From Verrucomicrobiota bacterium (lineage in GTDB: Bacteria; Verrucomicrobiota; Verrucomicrobiia; JABWAM01), in NCBI GenBank assembly GCA_023269615.1, contig JAHFSY010000021.1:1-64000 (forward strand): a stretch of 64,000 bases of DNA, in the 5' to 3' direction. The notes below the pieces were generated by a model. The model made no database searches and had not been told where the DNA came from. It worked only from the letters and a program-made list of their open reading frames with translations. Position numbers and translations under genes: made by a program. How positions within the stretch are numbered: position 1 is the first letter of the stretch; each line of letters starts with the position of its first letter. Below are positions 1 through 7,618 of the stretch, piece by piece.

Positions 1-105
1 GTCCAATGCGGAGCGGTGTCGGTCCGCATCATTGCCGTAATCCAGGCTCGCAATGAAGTCCCGCTCTTCGTCTGTCAACGATTTCAGTAACCCGTCGAGG
101 TTCAT
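1..105 (-). CDS. Cassette-borne hypothetical protein, truncated by the window edge
   Basis: The first 35 codons of a reading frame start at the ATG at 105-103 and run off the left edge of the window. The visible protein is hydrophilic and acidic, with a run of Thr, Asp and Glu near residues 11-15 and no signal peptide. I do not recognise the family. The start lies only a few bases beyond the core of an attC-like site (112-171), which is where the reading frame of an integron cassette normally begins. I therefore read it as the next cassette of the minus-strand array. Function unknown. Confidence 0.55.
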   Translation of the reverse strand, partial: MNLDGLLKSLTDEERDFIASLDYGNDADRHRSALD

Positions 106-111
106 TTGTTA

Positions 112-171
112 TGCGAACGTCATTCGTCAGCCGCGACGCGTAGCGGCGTTGGCTGCACGAACTTGTTGGGA
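112..171 (-). other. attC-like cassette recombination site (site A)
   Basis: This 60-bp imperfect palindrome is read on the minus strand. The outer boxes CCCAAC and GTTCGCA give AAC/GTT pairing. Inside them TTCGT pairs with ACGAA and CAGCC pairs with GGCTG, leaving one unpaired G on one arm, like the extrahelical base of integron attC sites. The middle is a CGCCGC-type hairpin. The core is nearly the same as the site at 16711-16767 and close to the one at 1037-1096. It lies between two cassette genes, directly downstream of the gene at 180-464. Confidence 0.75.
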
Positions 172-179
172 GTCGATAT

Positions 180-464
180 TCAATCTCCTAGTATGGTGTG
201 AGTAACTTTGCTGTCTTGATTGAAAGAGACTTGGAAGAAATCAATCGAGAACGGCCAGCTATAATTCCAATAGTGAACGTCTGCAGGTTGATCTGGTTCT
301 CCACAAATCTTTTGAACCTCCAACTTGGTCATTCCAGGTTTAATAGCAGCGCGCTGAGATTGTGATAACGGAGGAAAAACACTGTTCCCATATATCAGGA
401 ATACAGAAAAAAGAGTGATCCCGAAAAGTAGGATTAACGAACCAAGTTTGATTAATCTGCGCAT
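180..464 (-). CDS. Small membrane-anchored protein with a SmpA/BamE-like motif
   Basis: This 94-residue protein has an N-terminal hydrophobic segment at about residues 7-25, which could be an uncleaved signal or membrane anchor. It is followed by a soluble domain with the motif GMTKLEVQKICGEPD, which resembles the beta-alpha turn of the SmpA/OmlA (BamE-like) fold. No lipobox cysteine is evident. The gene is a single cassette: its start lies close to site B and its stop is 9 bp from site A. Base composition is more AT-rich than the surrounding genes, as expected for an acquired cassette. An envelope role is inference from the fold-like motif only. Confidence 0.6.
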   Translation of the reverse strand: MRRLIKLGSLILLFGITLFSVFLIYGNSVFPPLSQSQRAAIKPGMTKLEVQKICGEPDQPADVHYWNYSWPFSIDFFQVSFNQDSKVTHTILGD

Positions 465-477
465 GTAAGTTTTATAA

Positions 478-1026
478 TTATTTCTCCCAACGACAAAAGC
501 TCAGCCACGCCGGGCCAGTGAACGTGGACCGCGAAGCGGAACTACCAGCGCCACCCGGCGTTGGCTGCAGCGCATGGTTAGCTGGCGGTCGTCTGCGAAT
601 CAACCGATACAAAAGAACGGTGACCGCCCATGTGGCTGCGGCAAAGCAGAACCAGACAAGCTGCAACTGGAAAAGTGAAACACCCAATAGCTGTCCGCGC
701 ATGTCGCCAAATGGAGCATCAATGAGTCCCTGTGTAATCGGCCAGAACGGGCTGAAATCAAAAACGTAGTCCGTGCTGTAGTAGAGCCGTCCCCAAACCA
801 AGCAACTCCACAAACCGTTAAAAAACGAGCCAACGGCCAGCAACAAACCAACAAACAGACCAAAACGCCGAACCCGTCTGAGAAACGTCCCTCGGTGCCG
901 AATCGCAAGTGCCGCCAAAACAACACAACCGACGACGAAGACAGCGAGATGCACCGCGCCCATGACCATGAAATACATCAGGCACTCCGCTGGAAACTCG
1001 CTCCAAGAGTATGGGTGAATGCTCAT
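478..1026 (-). CDS. Cassette-borne integral membrane protein with an attC-encoded tail
   Basis: This 182-residue hypothetical protein has about three to four hydrophobic helices (near residues 15-40, 55-75, 80-95 and 120-145) and a basic stretch after the last one. I chose the ATG at 1026; an in-frame TTG at 1038 lies inside attC site C. The last ~30 residues, beginning with ALQPTP, are translated from attC site B and are not part of the membrane fold. ALQPTP-type tails are a known by-product of reading frames that run into attC sites. Family not recognised. Confidence 0.6.
   Translation of the reverse strand: MSIHPYSWSEFPAECLMYFMVMGAVHLAVFVVGCVVLAALAIRHRGTFLRRVRRFGLFVGLLLAVGSFFNGLWSCLVWGRLYYSTDYVFDFSPFWPITQGLIDAPFGDMRGQLLGVSLFQLQLVWFCFAAATWAVTVLLYRLIRRRPPANHALQPTPGGAGSSASRSTFTGPAWLSFCRWEK
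485..583 (-). other. attC-like recombination site with a long terminal structure (site B)
   Basis: Read on the minus strand, the site runs from GCTAAC (R'' side) to GTTGGGA (R' side), about 99 bp. CAGCC pairs with GGCTG, GCT with AGC, and CGCCGGG with CCCGGCG. The remaining ~40 bases fold as a variable terminal structure, larger than in the other sites of this window. It lies inside the 3' end of the membrane-protein gene at 478-1026, so that gene stops only after crossing the site. The long VTS type differs from sites A and C, so the array is of mixed origin. Confidence 0.65.
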
Positions 1027-1036
1027 ACGTGTAGCC

Positions 1037-1096
1037 AACTAACGTCACTCGTCAGTCGCGCCGCGTAGCGGCGTTGACTGCACGAGTTTGTTATGC
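1037..1096 (-). other. attC-like cassette recombination site (site C)
   Basis: This 60-bp palindrome is read on the minus strand. R'' GCATAAC and R' GTTAGTT pair as TAAC/GTTA. CTCGT pairs with ACGAG and CAGTC with GACTG, with one extrahelical G, and a perfect CGCCGC/GCGGCG hairpin closes over a TAC loop. This is the cleanest fold of the left array. It separates the gene at 1101-1511 from the one at 478-1026. Confidence 0.75.
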
Positions 1097-1100
1097 TTCT

Positions 1101-1511
1101 TCATTTGATTGGGACAAGCGTCGCCTTACATGTTTTAAAATCGCCGCTGGTCATAGGTACGTCGAAGGTCTTGTTTTCTTGGAACTTGAAATATTTCACT
1201 CCGCCAATATCTGCATCGCGGTCCCCCTTGTCGATTGTTTTGCCTATCGTAAGTGAAATATACCCGGCCCCCTTCTTCTCATATATGACGCCTGCTATAA
1301 ATCCTGTAATGGCTCCTTGGATTGGGGCATCGTCCATGAAGAAGTGAAAGTCTTCTCTAAACTCAACAGTGCGATGCCATTTGTACGTTGGTCCTGTAAA
1401 TTCTAGCTTGAGCTGATATTTCTTTGGCGATGATTCGTCTTGGGAGGCCAAAGCGGAAAGCGCGGTCAGAACCACCAGCAGTGTCAGCAAATGTTTCTTA
1501 ATCTTGAGCAT
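1101..1511 (-). CDS. Secreted hypothetical protein of the cassette array
   Basis: This 136-residue protein has a clear signal peptide: a Lys-rich start, a Leu/Val-rich core at about residues 8-20, and a probable signal-peptidase cut after ALA near residue 22. The mature part is beta-rich, with alternating charged and aromatic residues, and carries a Gly/Ala-rich hydrophobic stretch around residues 65-75. I do not recognise the family. Just upstream, GTTATGC (minus strand, overlapping the start codon at 1511) matches a cassette boundary core, so this is probably the first gene of the array. Confidence 0.6.
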   Translation of the reverse strand: MLKIKKHLLTLLVVLTALSALASQDESSPKKYQLKLEFTGPTYKWHRTVEFREDFHFFMDDAPIQGAITGFIAGVIYEKKGAGYISLTIGKTIDKGDRDADIGGVKYFKFQENKTFDVPMTSGDFKTCKATLVPIK

Positions 1512-2111
1512 AACGTTGTTTAGGGTGATATCTGTCGGCCCATCCGGGTATTTAAGAAAGCAGGAAAATCGGGTCCACCCACCACCGGCTGCGGCGTGGA
1601 GTTTGCGGGTATCTGCCGGTTGCGTTTTTGGCTCATCGGGATCGGGCTGATTCAGGCGTGTGGCCGGGATAGGTGGAACTTTCTCTGCCTATCCGGGTAT
1701 TTAAGAACTTCGGGTGAGGCAGCCCATGGTGGATGAGGCGAACATTTGGCGAAAAAGGGCGATGACACCTCTGCGATGGCGGGAAACCATGGACCCTTCA
1801 TGTGGACAAGGTAAGGCGGGAAGCGGGGGGAGTCAAATTGGAAAGAATGAAGGATGAGGGATGAAACAGGGCGGCAGGAACGTCCAACATCGAACGTTGA
1901 ACTTCCAACGTTGAAGGCGGAGGGAGGGGGGCAGAGAAGGCAAAAGGCAAATTGCAAAAGGCAAAAGGCAAAGGGCATCCTCCTTCGCCGAGGCTACGGC
2001 GGACAAGAAAGTTGATGTGTGTAGAGGCGCTTCTGCGAAGCGCCGCAGGGAATTGAGGGCTGACCGCTGACCGCTGATCGCTGAAAGCTGATTCCTGATT
2101 GCTCCGCCCCC
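1512..2111. repeat. Gene-free repeat region
   Basis: No gene is seen here. The sequence holds: two copies of a short word containing GGGTATTTAAGAA (near 1546 and 1695); a stem of CCGGGATAGG facing CCTATCCGG at 1664-1696; the left arm of a long inverted repeat (1697-1955, listed separately); a purine-rich run built from units such as GGCAAAAGGCAAA (about 1935-1975); a small palindrome around GGCGCTTCTGCGAAGCGCC (about 2025-2045); and word-like repeats of GCTGACCGCTGA/GCTGAAAGCTGA just before the sensor-kinase stop. Confidence 0.6.
1697..1955 (+). repeat. Left arm of a ~258-bp inverted repeat (mate at 15725-15982)
   Basis: Starting at GTATTTAAGAACTT, this stretch matches the reverse complement of 15725-15982 over its whole length, with scattered substitutions and small indels. 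Shared landmarks include CCCATGGTGG, GGCGATGACACC, CCATGGACCCTTCAT and the hairpin-forming CATCGAACGTTGAA. The two arms face each other across 14 kb. Each arm's outer end adjoins an attC-bearing cassette array. No reading frame of note is conserved between the arms. Confidence 0.75.
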
Positions 2112-4076
2112 TTACTTTTTCACCGGTGCGTCCAGCACTTCCCGCAGTTTGCGGGCGAGATCGTCGGGGGTGAAAGGTTTGCGCAGGAGGACGGTGTCTT
2201 TTTCCAATAGATTGTGGGGGAGGATGGCGTCGCTGGCGTAACCGGACATGAAGATGACGCGGGTCTCGGGGCGGAGGCGGGCGACTTGTTGGGCGAGTTC
2301 CTTGCCGTTCATGCCGGGCATGGCGAGGTCGGAAAGCATCAGGTGGATGCGGCCCTTGTGCTCGTTGCAAAGACGGAGCGCCTCGTCGCCGTGGGCCGCC
2401 TTCATCACGAAGTAGCCGTACATGCAGATCATTTCGTGGACGAGGTTGCGGACGTTCTCCTCGTCCTCAACGAGCAGGATGGTTTCATCGCCGATCATCG
2501 GCGTGGTGGGCGAGTCGCCATCCAGGTGTTTCTCGATGGGACCCTCCACGCGCGGCAGATAAATTTTGAACGAGGTGCCTTTTCCCGGATGGCTCGTGAC
2601 GAAGATGTGGCCGCCGCTTTGATGGACGATTCCATAGATGCTGCAGAGGCCGAGGCCGGAGCCTTTGCCGATTTCCTTCGTGGTGTAGAAGGGCTCGAAG
2701 AGATGCGCCATCACCTGCGCGTCCATGCCGCAGCCTGTGTCTGTGATGGTGAGGCGGACGTAGCGGCCGGGCGGCAGGCCGGGTTGTTCGGAGTGTCCAC
2801 CCTTGTCGAGATCGAGATTGCGCGTGGCGATGGTGAGTCTCCCTTTGTCGGGCATGGCATCATGGGCATTGGTGCCGAGGTTGAGCAACACCTGCTCGAT
2901 CTGGCGCGGGTCGGCCTTCACGCTGCCGAGGGAGGCATCGAGGAGGAAGGAGAGCGTGATCTGCTCGCCCATGAGGCTGGCGAGGGTGTCACGCATGCTG
3001 GTGATCGCCGTGTTGAGGTTCATGACGCGGGGGGACAGGACCTGTTTCCGGCTGAAGGCGAGGAGTTGACGCGTGAGGGTGGCGGCGCGCTGGCTTGCCT
3101 TGTTGATCTCGATCACGTGGTCGTGGTTGGTTTCGCCGACCGGAAGGTGCCGGGCGAGAAGCTCGGCGCGGCCCATGATGATCATGAGCAGATTGTTGAA
3201 GTCGTGGGCGATGCCGCCCCCGAGGCGGCCGATGGCCTCCATTTTCTGGACATGCTGGATCTGTTGCTCGAGCTGCTTGCGCTCGGTGCTGTCGAGCATC
3301 ACGCCCCGCAAATGCTGCGGCTTGCCCCGGGCGTCACAGACGACATGGACGCGATCGCGCAACCAGATGGTGTTGCCGTCCCGCGCGATCATGCGGTACT
3401 CGTCCTTGTAATCCGTTCGTTCCTGGATGGCGCGAAGTTTCATTCCCGTGGCGCGCGGCTGGTCTTCCGGGTGCAGGTGGTCCGACCAGAAACGTGAATC
3501 CTTGAGCCAGTCGCGCACGGGATAGCCGAGCACCATCTCGGCGCGTTTGTTGATGAAGGTGAATTTGCCCGTGGCGGCATCCGCCTCCCAGACGATGGCG
3601 TCGAGGCTTTGCACGAGGTCGTGGAAGCGTTGCTCGGCGCTTCGGCGGCGGCTGCGCTCGGAGACCTCGCGCATTTCGCGCTCGATTGCGGGCATGAGGC
3701 GCGAGAGATTTTCCTTCAACACGTAGTCGCTGGCACCGGCCCGCATGGCGGCGACGGCGGAATCCTCGCCGCTCTTGCCGGAAATGACGATGAACGGCAG
3801 GTCACGCCCGCTCTGTTGAAGAACTTCGAGGGCTTTCAGCGCGTTGAAGCCGGGCATGGAATAGTCGGCGAGGATGACGTCCCAGGTTTTGGCCTCGAGC
3901 GCGGTGCGCAAGGCTGCCGCAGAATCCACGCGCTGCACTTCCGGCTTGAAACCGCCTTGCTCGATGGCGCCCAGCAACAAAGATGCCATCTTGTCTGATT
4001 CCTCGATCAACAACGCGCGGAGCAGGGTCTTGCGTTCCCTGGTTGTTTCCCTGCCCTTGCCCGTGATTGTTTGCAT
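2112..4076 (-). CDS. Hybrid sensor histidine kinase: receiver, PAS, kinase, receiver
   Basis: This 654-residue cytoplasmic phosphorelay protein has an N-terminal receiver (about residues 18-135, phospho-acceptor Asp71 in ILADYSMPG), then a PAS/PAC sensor (about 150-265), HisKA with His291 in GIAHDFNNLL, an HATPase domain (N box near 398-408, G boxes DTGCGM and GSGLGL), and a C-terminal receiver (about 532-650, Asp583, Lys in LRKPF). The first receiver has Glu-Glu (LLIEES) for the acidic pair. There is no transmembrane segment, so the signal is internal or comes from a partner. I chose the ATG at 4076; longer versions would overlap the divergent ruvA. Confidence 0.93.
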   Translation of the reverse strand: MQTITGKGRETTRERKTLLRALLIEESDKMASLLLGAIEQGGFKPEVQRVDSAAALRTALEAKTWDVILADYSMPGFNALKALEVLQQSGRDLPFIVISGKSGEDSAVAAMRAGASDYVLKENLSRLMPAIEREMREVSERSRRRSAEQRFHDLVQSLDAIVWEADAATGKFTFINKRAEMVLGYPVRDWLKDSRFWSDHLHPEDQPRATGMKLRAIQERTDYKDEYRMIARDGNTIWLRDRVHVVCDARGKPQHLRGVMLDSTERKQLEQQIQHVQKMEAIGRLGGGIAHDFNNLLMIIMGRAELLARHLPVGETNHDHVIEINKASQRAATLTRQLLAFSRKQVLSPRVMNLNTAITSMRDTLASLMGEQITLSFLLDASLGSVKADPRQIEQVLLNLGTNAHDAMPDKGRLTIATRNLDLDKGGHSEQPGLPPGRYVRLTITDTGCGMDAQVMAHLFEPFYTTKEIGKGSGLGLCSIYGIVHQSGGHIFVTSHPGKGTSFKIYLPRVEGPIEKHLDGDSPTTPMIGDETILLVEDEENVRNLVHEMICMYGYFVMKAAHGDEALRLCNEHKGRIHLMLSDLAMPGMNGKELAQQVARLRPETRVIFMSGYASDAILPHNLLEKDTVLLRKPFTPDDLARKLREVLDAPVKK

Positions 4077-4305
4077 GACGGCGGATGATTCTAAAAAATT
4101 GGCCTCGATGACCAAACAAGCCGCTAAAAATCGTGATTCGTTATATGTTTCAGGCGTCTGATTCGGAGGTTCAGCACCCCCGGAACAGGTGTCAACCCAA
4201 AAAAAATGGCAAATAGGCGCATGTCCTTCTTGCCTGAGCGAGGGTTGCGATTTACAAGTTGGCGCAACGCCGCATGTTCTCATTTGACTCCAGCCTTCGC
4301 ATCGC

Positions 4306-4908
4306 ATGATCACGCATCTCCAGGGCGTGCTGGTCGAATCGCTCCCCACGCAGGTGACGGTGGAGGTGAACGGCGTGGGCTACGAGGTGCAGATCCCGCT
4401 CTCAAGCTATGACCGCCTGCCGCCGCCCGGGTCGCCCATCCGGATTCTCACGCAACTGGTCGTGCGCGACGACGCGCACCTGCTGTTCGGTTTCATGACG
4501 AAGGAAGAGCGGGATTTATTCCGTCTGCTCGTGCAGCATGTCTCGGGGATCGGCCCCAAGACGGCGCTCGCGGCGTTGAGCGGATGCTCGGTGCCCGCGT
4601 TCAAGGGGGCGGTTGTCAATGGCGACGTGAAGATGCTTTCACAGATCAAGGGAGTGGGGCGCAAGACGGCCGAGCGGATCATCGTGGACCTGAAGGATCG
4701 GATCGGCGTGGCGGGGGCATGGGAGGCGGCGAGCGCGAAGCACGCGTTGAGCCCCGAGGAGCAAAAGGTGAATGACGCGGTCCTCGCGATGATTTCACTC
4801 GGCTACAAGCAGGTGGAGGCGCACAAGGCGATCCGTGAGGCGACGGGGAAGCTCGGCGCATCCGCCGACGTGGAACAACTTGTGCGTGAGGCGTTGAGGC
4901 AGGGATGA
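4306..4908 (+). CDS. ruvA: Holliday junction branch migration protein RuvA
   Basis: RuvA binds four-way DNA junctions as a tetramer and loads the RuvB motor for branch migration during recombination and repair. The 200-residue protein has the family's usual length. It shows the N-terminal OB-fold (about 1-62), two helix-hairpin-helix motifs (VSGIGPKTA at about 79-87 and IKGVGRKTAER at about 114-124) and the C-terminal RuvB-binding helices (about 153-200). ruvB and ruvC are not adjacent. It is divergent from the sensor kinase across 229 bp, which must hold both promoters. Confidence 0.96.
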   Translation: MITHLQGVLVESLPTQVTVEVNGVGYEVQIPLSSYDRLPPPGSPIRILTQLVVRDDAHLLFGFMTKEERDLFRLLVQHVSGIGPKTALAALSGCSVPAFKGAVVNGDVKMLSQIKGVGRKTAERIIVDLKDRIGVAGAWEAASAKHALSPEEQKVNDAVLAMISLGYKQVEAHKAIREATGKLGASADVEQLVREALRQG

Positions 4909-4981
4909 ATGGAACGCGGAGCGCGGAACGGCGAACGCGAAATACCGAGCACGGATAAATTATTTTTTTGCAGACACTCAC

Positions 4982-5713
4982 ATGACCTTTCCCCATCCGA
5001 TCATTGACAGCCACGCGATGCTGGGCACGGAGCTTCACCTGTCGCTCGCGGCTGGGGAACTCCTGCGGCGCATGGATGCGAATGGCGTCGAAACCGCCAT
5101 CGCGCGCCCCGTGGGCGCGGAGCTGGTGGTGGACAACGCGGCGGGCAACGACCGGGTGCTCAAGGCCTCGCCCCGCATCCGCGGCCTTGTGACCGTGAAC
5201 CCATGGTACGGCGCGCGGGCGATCGAGGAACTCAAACGGTGTCGCGCCCTCGGTGCGGTTGGTGTTTTTCTTCATCCCTCGCGCCAGGGCTTCATGCCGA
5301 CCGACCCGATCGTCACTCCCATCCTGGACTGGGCGGGTGAAGCGCGCTGGCCCGTGATGTTTCACACCGGCACGTACGTGCAATCCGACATCCTCGCGCT
5401 GGGAGAGGTGGCGCGGAAATATCCGGGGATGACATTCATCGCCGGCTTTGGCGGCTTCACGGACATGTGGTTCGAGTTGCCGGGAGTCGTTGCCGATGTC
5501 CCGAACCTCGTCCTCGATGCGTCCATGCTCTGGAGCGAGGCTGTGGAGCAGATCGTCCGTGAGCGCGGCGCGGCGCGGGTGTTGTACGGCAGCGCTGAAC
5601 CGCGCAACCGCTACGGCACGGGGTTGAAATCCATGAAACGCTGCGAGGTCACGCCCGCGGATTTGCGCGCCATGCTCTTCGACAACGCGAAACGAATTTT
5701 TAACCTGCCATGA
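4982..5713 (+). CDS. Amidohydrolase-2 family protein lacking several metal ligands
   Basis: This 243-residue protein has the TIM-barrel pattern of amidohydrolase-2 enzymes (decarboxylase-like hydrolases). The N-terminal metal motif is IIDSHAMLG: His11 is present but the second His of HxH is Met13. The conserved VMFHTGTY His is kept, but the late GSD motif reads YGSAEPRN, so the catalytic Asp is missing. Family knowledge says these residues bind the metal, so the protein may be inactive or use another chemistry. Its stop overlaps the next gene by 4 bp (ATGA). That gene is a paralogue with intact ligands, which suggests a paired complex. Confidence 0.8.
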   Translation: MTFPHPIIDSHAMLGTELHLSLAAGELLRRMDANGVETAIARPVGAELVVDNAAGNDRVLKASPRIRGLVTVNPWYGARAIEELKRCRALGAVGVFLHPSRQGFMPTDPIVTPILDWAGEARWPVMFHTGTYVQSDILALGEVARKYPGMTFIAGFGGFTDMWFELPGVVADVPNLVLDASMLWSEAVEQIVRERGAARVLYGSAEPRNRYGTGLKSMKRCEVTPADLRAMLFDNAKRIFNLP

Positions 5714-6477
5714 GAATCATTGATTTTCACTCCCACCTGCAAACCCACTGGTTCCGCCAGCCGCTGCTGGACGAGAAGGCGTTTCTCGCGGGCATGGACA
5801 AGTGCGGCGTGGAGGTGTCATGCATCTTCACGATGATGGGCTTCTACGGTGATTGCCCGAAGGAAAACGACCTGCTGGCGGGATACGCGCGGCGTCATCC
5901 CAAACGGCTCGTGCCCTTTGTCACGGTGGACCCAAAGATCGGCCCGCCTGCCGTGGAGGAACTGGAGCGCTGCCTCGCCGATCCGATTTTCCGCGGCGTA
6001 AAGTTTCACAACTGGCTCCAGGCGTTTGCGCCCTCGATGGCGCGCGAGACGATGACGGCCCTCCTGCAATGCGCCGCGCGTCACCGAGCGCCGGTACTTT
6101 TTCATGACGGCACTCCGCCGTACGCGACCACGTTTCAAATTGCGCAGATGGCGCGCTGGGTGCCCGAGGCGACGATTGTCTTGGGGCATGGCGGGCTGGC
6201 CGATTATGTTTATCCCGCCGGCCAGTATCTGCGGGAGATGCCGAACCTTCACGTCTGCTATTGCGGCCCGCGCGCCGGCGACCTGATCTACCTGGTTGAG
6301 ATGGCCGGTTCCGATCGTGTGCTCTTCGGTTCGGATTTCGGCTTCAGCAGCTGGAAGGTGCTCGCCGAGCGCATTGACGACGTGACGGAGGCAAAGCTGG
6401 ATGCGTCCACGGAAGCCAAGGTATTTGCAAGCAATGCGGCGCGCCTGCTTCATCTCGATGAACGGCCGCTCAGCTGA
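5710..6477 (+). CDS. Amidohydrolase-2 family metal-dependent hydrolase
   Basis: This 255-residue TIM-barrel hydrolase has the full metal-site pattern: IIDFHSHL (His7, His9), VKFHNW, VLFHDGTPP, VLGHGG and FGSDFGFS with the catalytic Asp. Relatives are decarboxylases or lactonases acting on small carboxylic acids; the substrate here cannot be told. It starts inside the stop of the upstream paralogue (ATGA), so the two are translationally coupled and probably made in equal amounts. A palindromic repeat follows 46 bp downstream and may end the transcript. Confidence 0.85.
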   Translation: MRIIDFHSHLQTHWFRQPLLDEKAFLAGMDKCGVEVSCIFTMMGFYGDCPKENDLLAGYARRHPKRLVPFVTVDPKIGPPAVEELERCLADPIFRGVKFHNWLQAFAPSMARETMTALLQCAARHRAPVLFHDGTPPYATTFQIAQMARWVPEATIVLGHGGLADYVYPAGQYLREMPNLHVCYCGPRAGDLIYLVEMAGSDRVLFGSDFGFSSWKVLAERIDDVTEAKLDASTEAKVFASNAARLLHLDERPLS

Positions 6478-6523
6478 TTCGTGACACGTTTTGACATGCG
6501 CAATTTGAAAGCACAATTTCCGA

Positions 6524-6623
6524 GGTAGGGCGCGTTCGCCGAACGCGCCGAAGCGGTGCTCATGGACAGTGAATGTGTGATTTCAATGGAGAACGACGGC
6601 GCGCTCGGCGATCGCGCCCTACC
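6524..6623. repeat. Palindromic repeat, GGTAGGGCG family, copy 1
   Basis: This ~100-bp inverted repeat has outer arms GGTAGGGCGCG and the complementary CGCGCCCTACC, with a second palindrome (TCGCCGAACGCGCCG) inside each arm. The centre contains a conserved spacer ending in GGAGAACGACGG. Three other copies lie at 9712, 21066 and 56330, all between genes. No flanking duplication is visible. It lies between two convergent genes and could act as a bidirectional terminator. Confidence 0.8.
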
Positions 6624-6642
6624 ACCAGCAGAACAGGACATT

Positions 6643-7164
6643 CTACTTTGCCGGCTCAGGAGTTTCCGAGGCGGAACTTTTCAGCGGGACGACGGGGGCG
6701 TGCTGGGGGGAATTTTTCAGGGCTGCGAGAATCTCGTCGGCCATCCTGCGAGCAGCATCGGGATCGGGACTGTTGTCCGAGATGACCGTGGCGCCAACCG
6801 TGAACCCGGTCTTCCCAGTCGTGAGAGGGCTCAGGTTCATTTCAAAAAGGCGGGTCTTCGTCTTCATCTCAAGCTTCCAGATGGAGCGATTGACGAAGGT
6901 GACCGTGTAATGCTTCCGCAGATAATCCTCCGCAGCCTCGAAAACAAGGTCAGTCGCCATCTGAACCTCAGCCACCGCGTAGCGCGCGGTTGGGGCAGCC
7001 GCACCTTCATTCTTTGAGCCGTTCGAAGTCTTGGGAGCCGAAGAGCAACTTGTGAGCCAGCCCGCGAGCCCCATCGCGCACACACACAACATAGCCCGCC
7101 GAAAACTGCCCCCTGTCGCCTGTTCCCTGTCACCTTTTTTAATCTTCATAATTTCATCATTCAC
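6643..7164 (-). CDS. Putative lipoprotein
   Basis: This 173-residue protein has a hydrophobic signal segment (about residues 24-41) ending in LTSC, a usable lipobox with the lipidated Cys near residue 40, followed by a Ser/Asn-rich linker. The mature domain (about 60-150) mixes helix and strand and ends in a Pro/Ser-rich tail. I do not recognise the family. The ATG at 7164 overlaps the stop of the upstream gene by 4 bp (ATGA); an internal ATG at 7149 is the alternative. It is the last gene of the lipA operon. Confidence 0.7.
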   Translation of the reverse strand: MNDEIMKIKKGDREQATGGSFRRAMLCVCAMGLAGWLTSCSSAPKTSNGSKNEGAAAPTARYAVAEVQMATDLVFEAAEDYLRKHYTVTFVNRSIWKLEMKTKTRLFEMNLSPLTTGKTGFTVGATVISDNSPDPDAARRMADEILAALKNSPQHAPVVPLKSSASETPEPAK

Positions 7165-7610
7165 CGGTTTTCAAATTCTTCGCCCTGCACTTCGTCAACC
7201 CTGTACCAGAACGCGTGGGTCTGGCCGAGATCAATCAACGACGATTTTTTCTGCAGGCGCACGACGGGGCGGATGCCATGCCAGAAATCGGCGGTGGTCA
7301 CTTCCGAAAGGGCCAGGTTCAGGCGCAGGCTGATGACTTCCAGAATTCCGAGCTCATGGCTGTGACGTCCGCCCCAGGTGATCTCGTCCTGTGAAGTCTT
7401 GAAGGCGGCCTGCCCCTTCTTTCCACGCACGTCAATCCAGTCCACCATCAAGACATAAGGAGAGTTGATTTCGGCCAGCGGACAGGAAGAGAGGAAGATG
7501 CGGCTGTAGTTCCAATCCTTGTCTGAATAGCGCTTCAAGGCTCCATTGATGGCCTCCGACCATGCCGCCAGGTCGGCGGGTTTTGGGAGTGGAACGTCAG
7601 GGGTGGACAT
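7161..7610 (-). CDS. Conserved hypothetical protein of the lipA operon
   Basis: This 149-residue soluble protein has no signal peptide or membrane helix. It is rich in Trp, Asp and charged residues. Its first half carries a helical region, and its second half looks like beta strands with the core VVRLQKKSSL. The start is the ATG at 7610, 9 bp past the lipA stop; a longer in-frame version would overlap lipA. Coupled downstream to the lipoprotein gene by ATGA. Function unknown; a link with lipoylation rests on operon position only. Confidence 0.65.
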   Translation of the reverse strand: MSTPDVPLPKPADLAAWSEAINGALKRYSDKDWNYSRIFLSSCPLAEINSPYVLMVDWIDVRGKKGQAAFKTSQDEITWGGRHSHELGILEVISLRLNLALSEVTTADFWHGIRPVVRLQKKSSLIDLGQTHAFWYRVDEVQGEEFENR

Positions 7611-7618
7611 GGTTCGAC

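Noticed and set aside
1..1600. An integron integrase gene near the left cassettes
   Set aside because: No tyrosine recombinase motifs occur in any frame in the window; the arrays are therefore described without an integrase.
1900..2000. CRISPR-like repeats in the GGCAAAAGGCAAA runs
   Set aside because: The units are short, irregular and have no spacers of fixed length, and no cas genes are near.
2214..3497. A long plus-strand frame of 427 codons across the sensor kinase
   Set aside because: It is the antisense shadow of a well-supported kinase gene in GC-rich DNA; its protein is full of Val, Ala, Glu and His with no domain.
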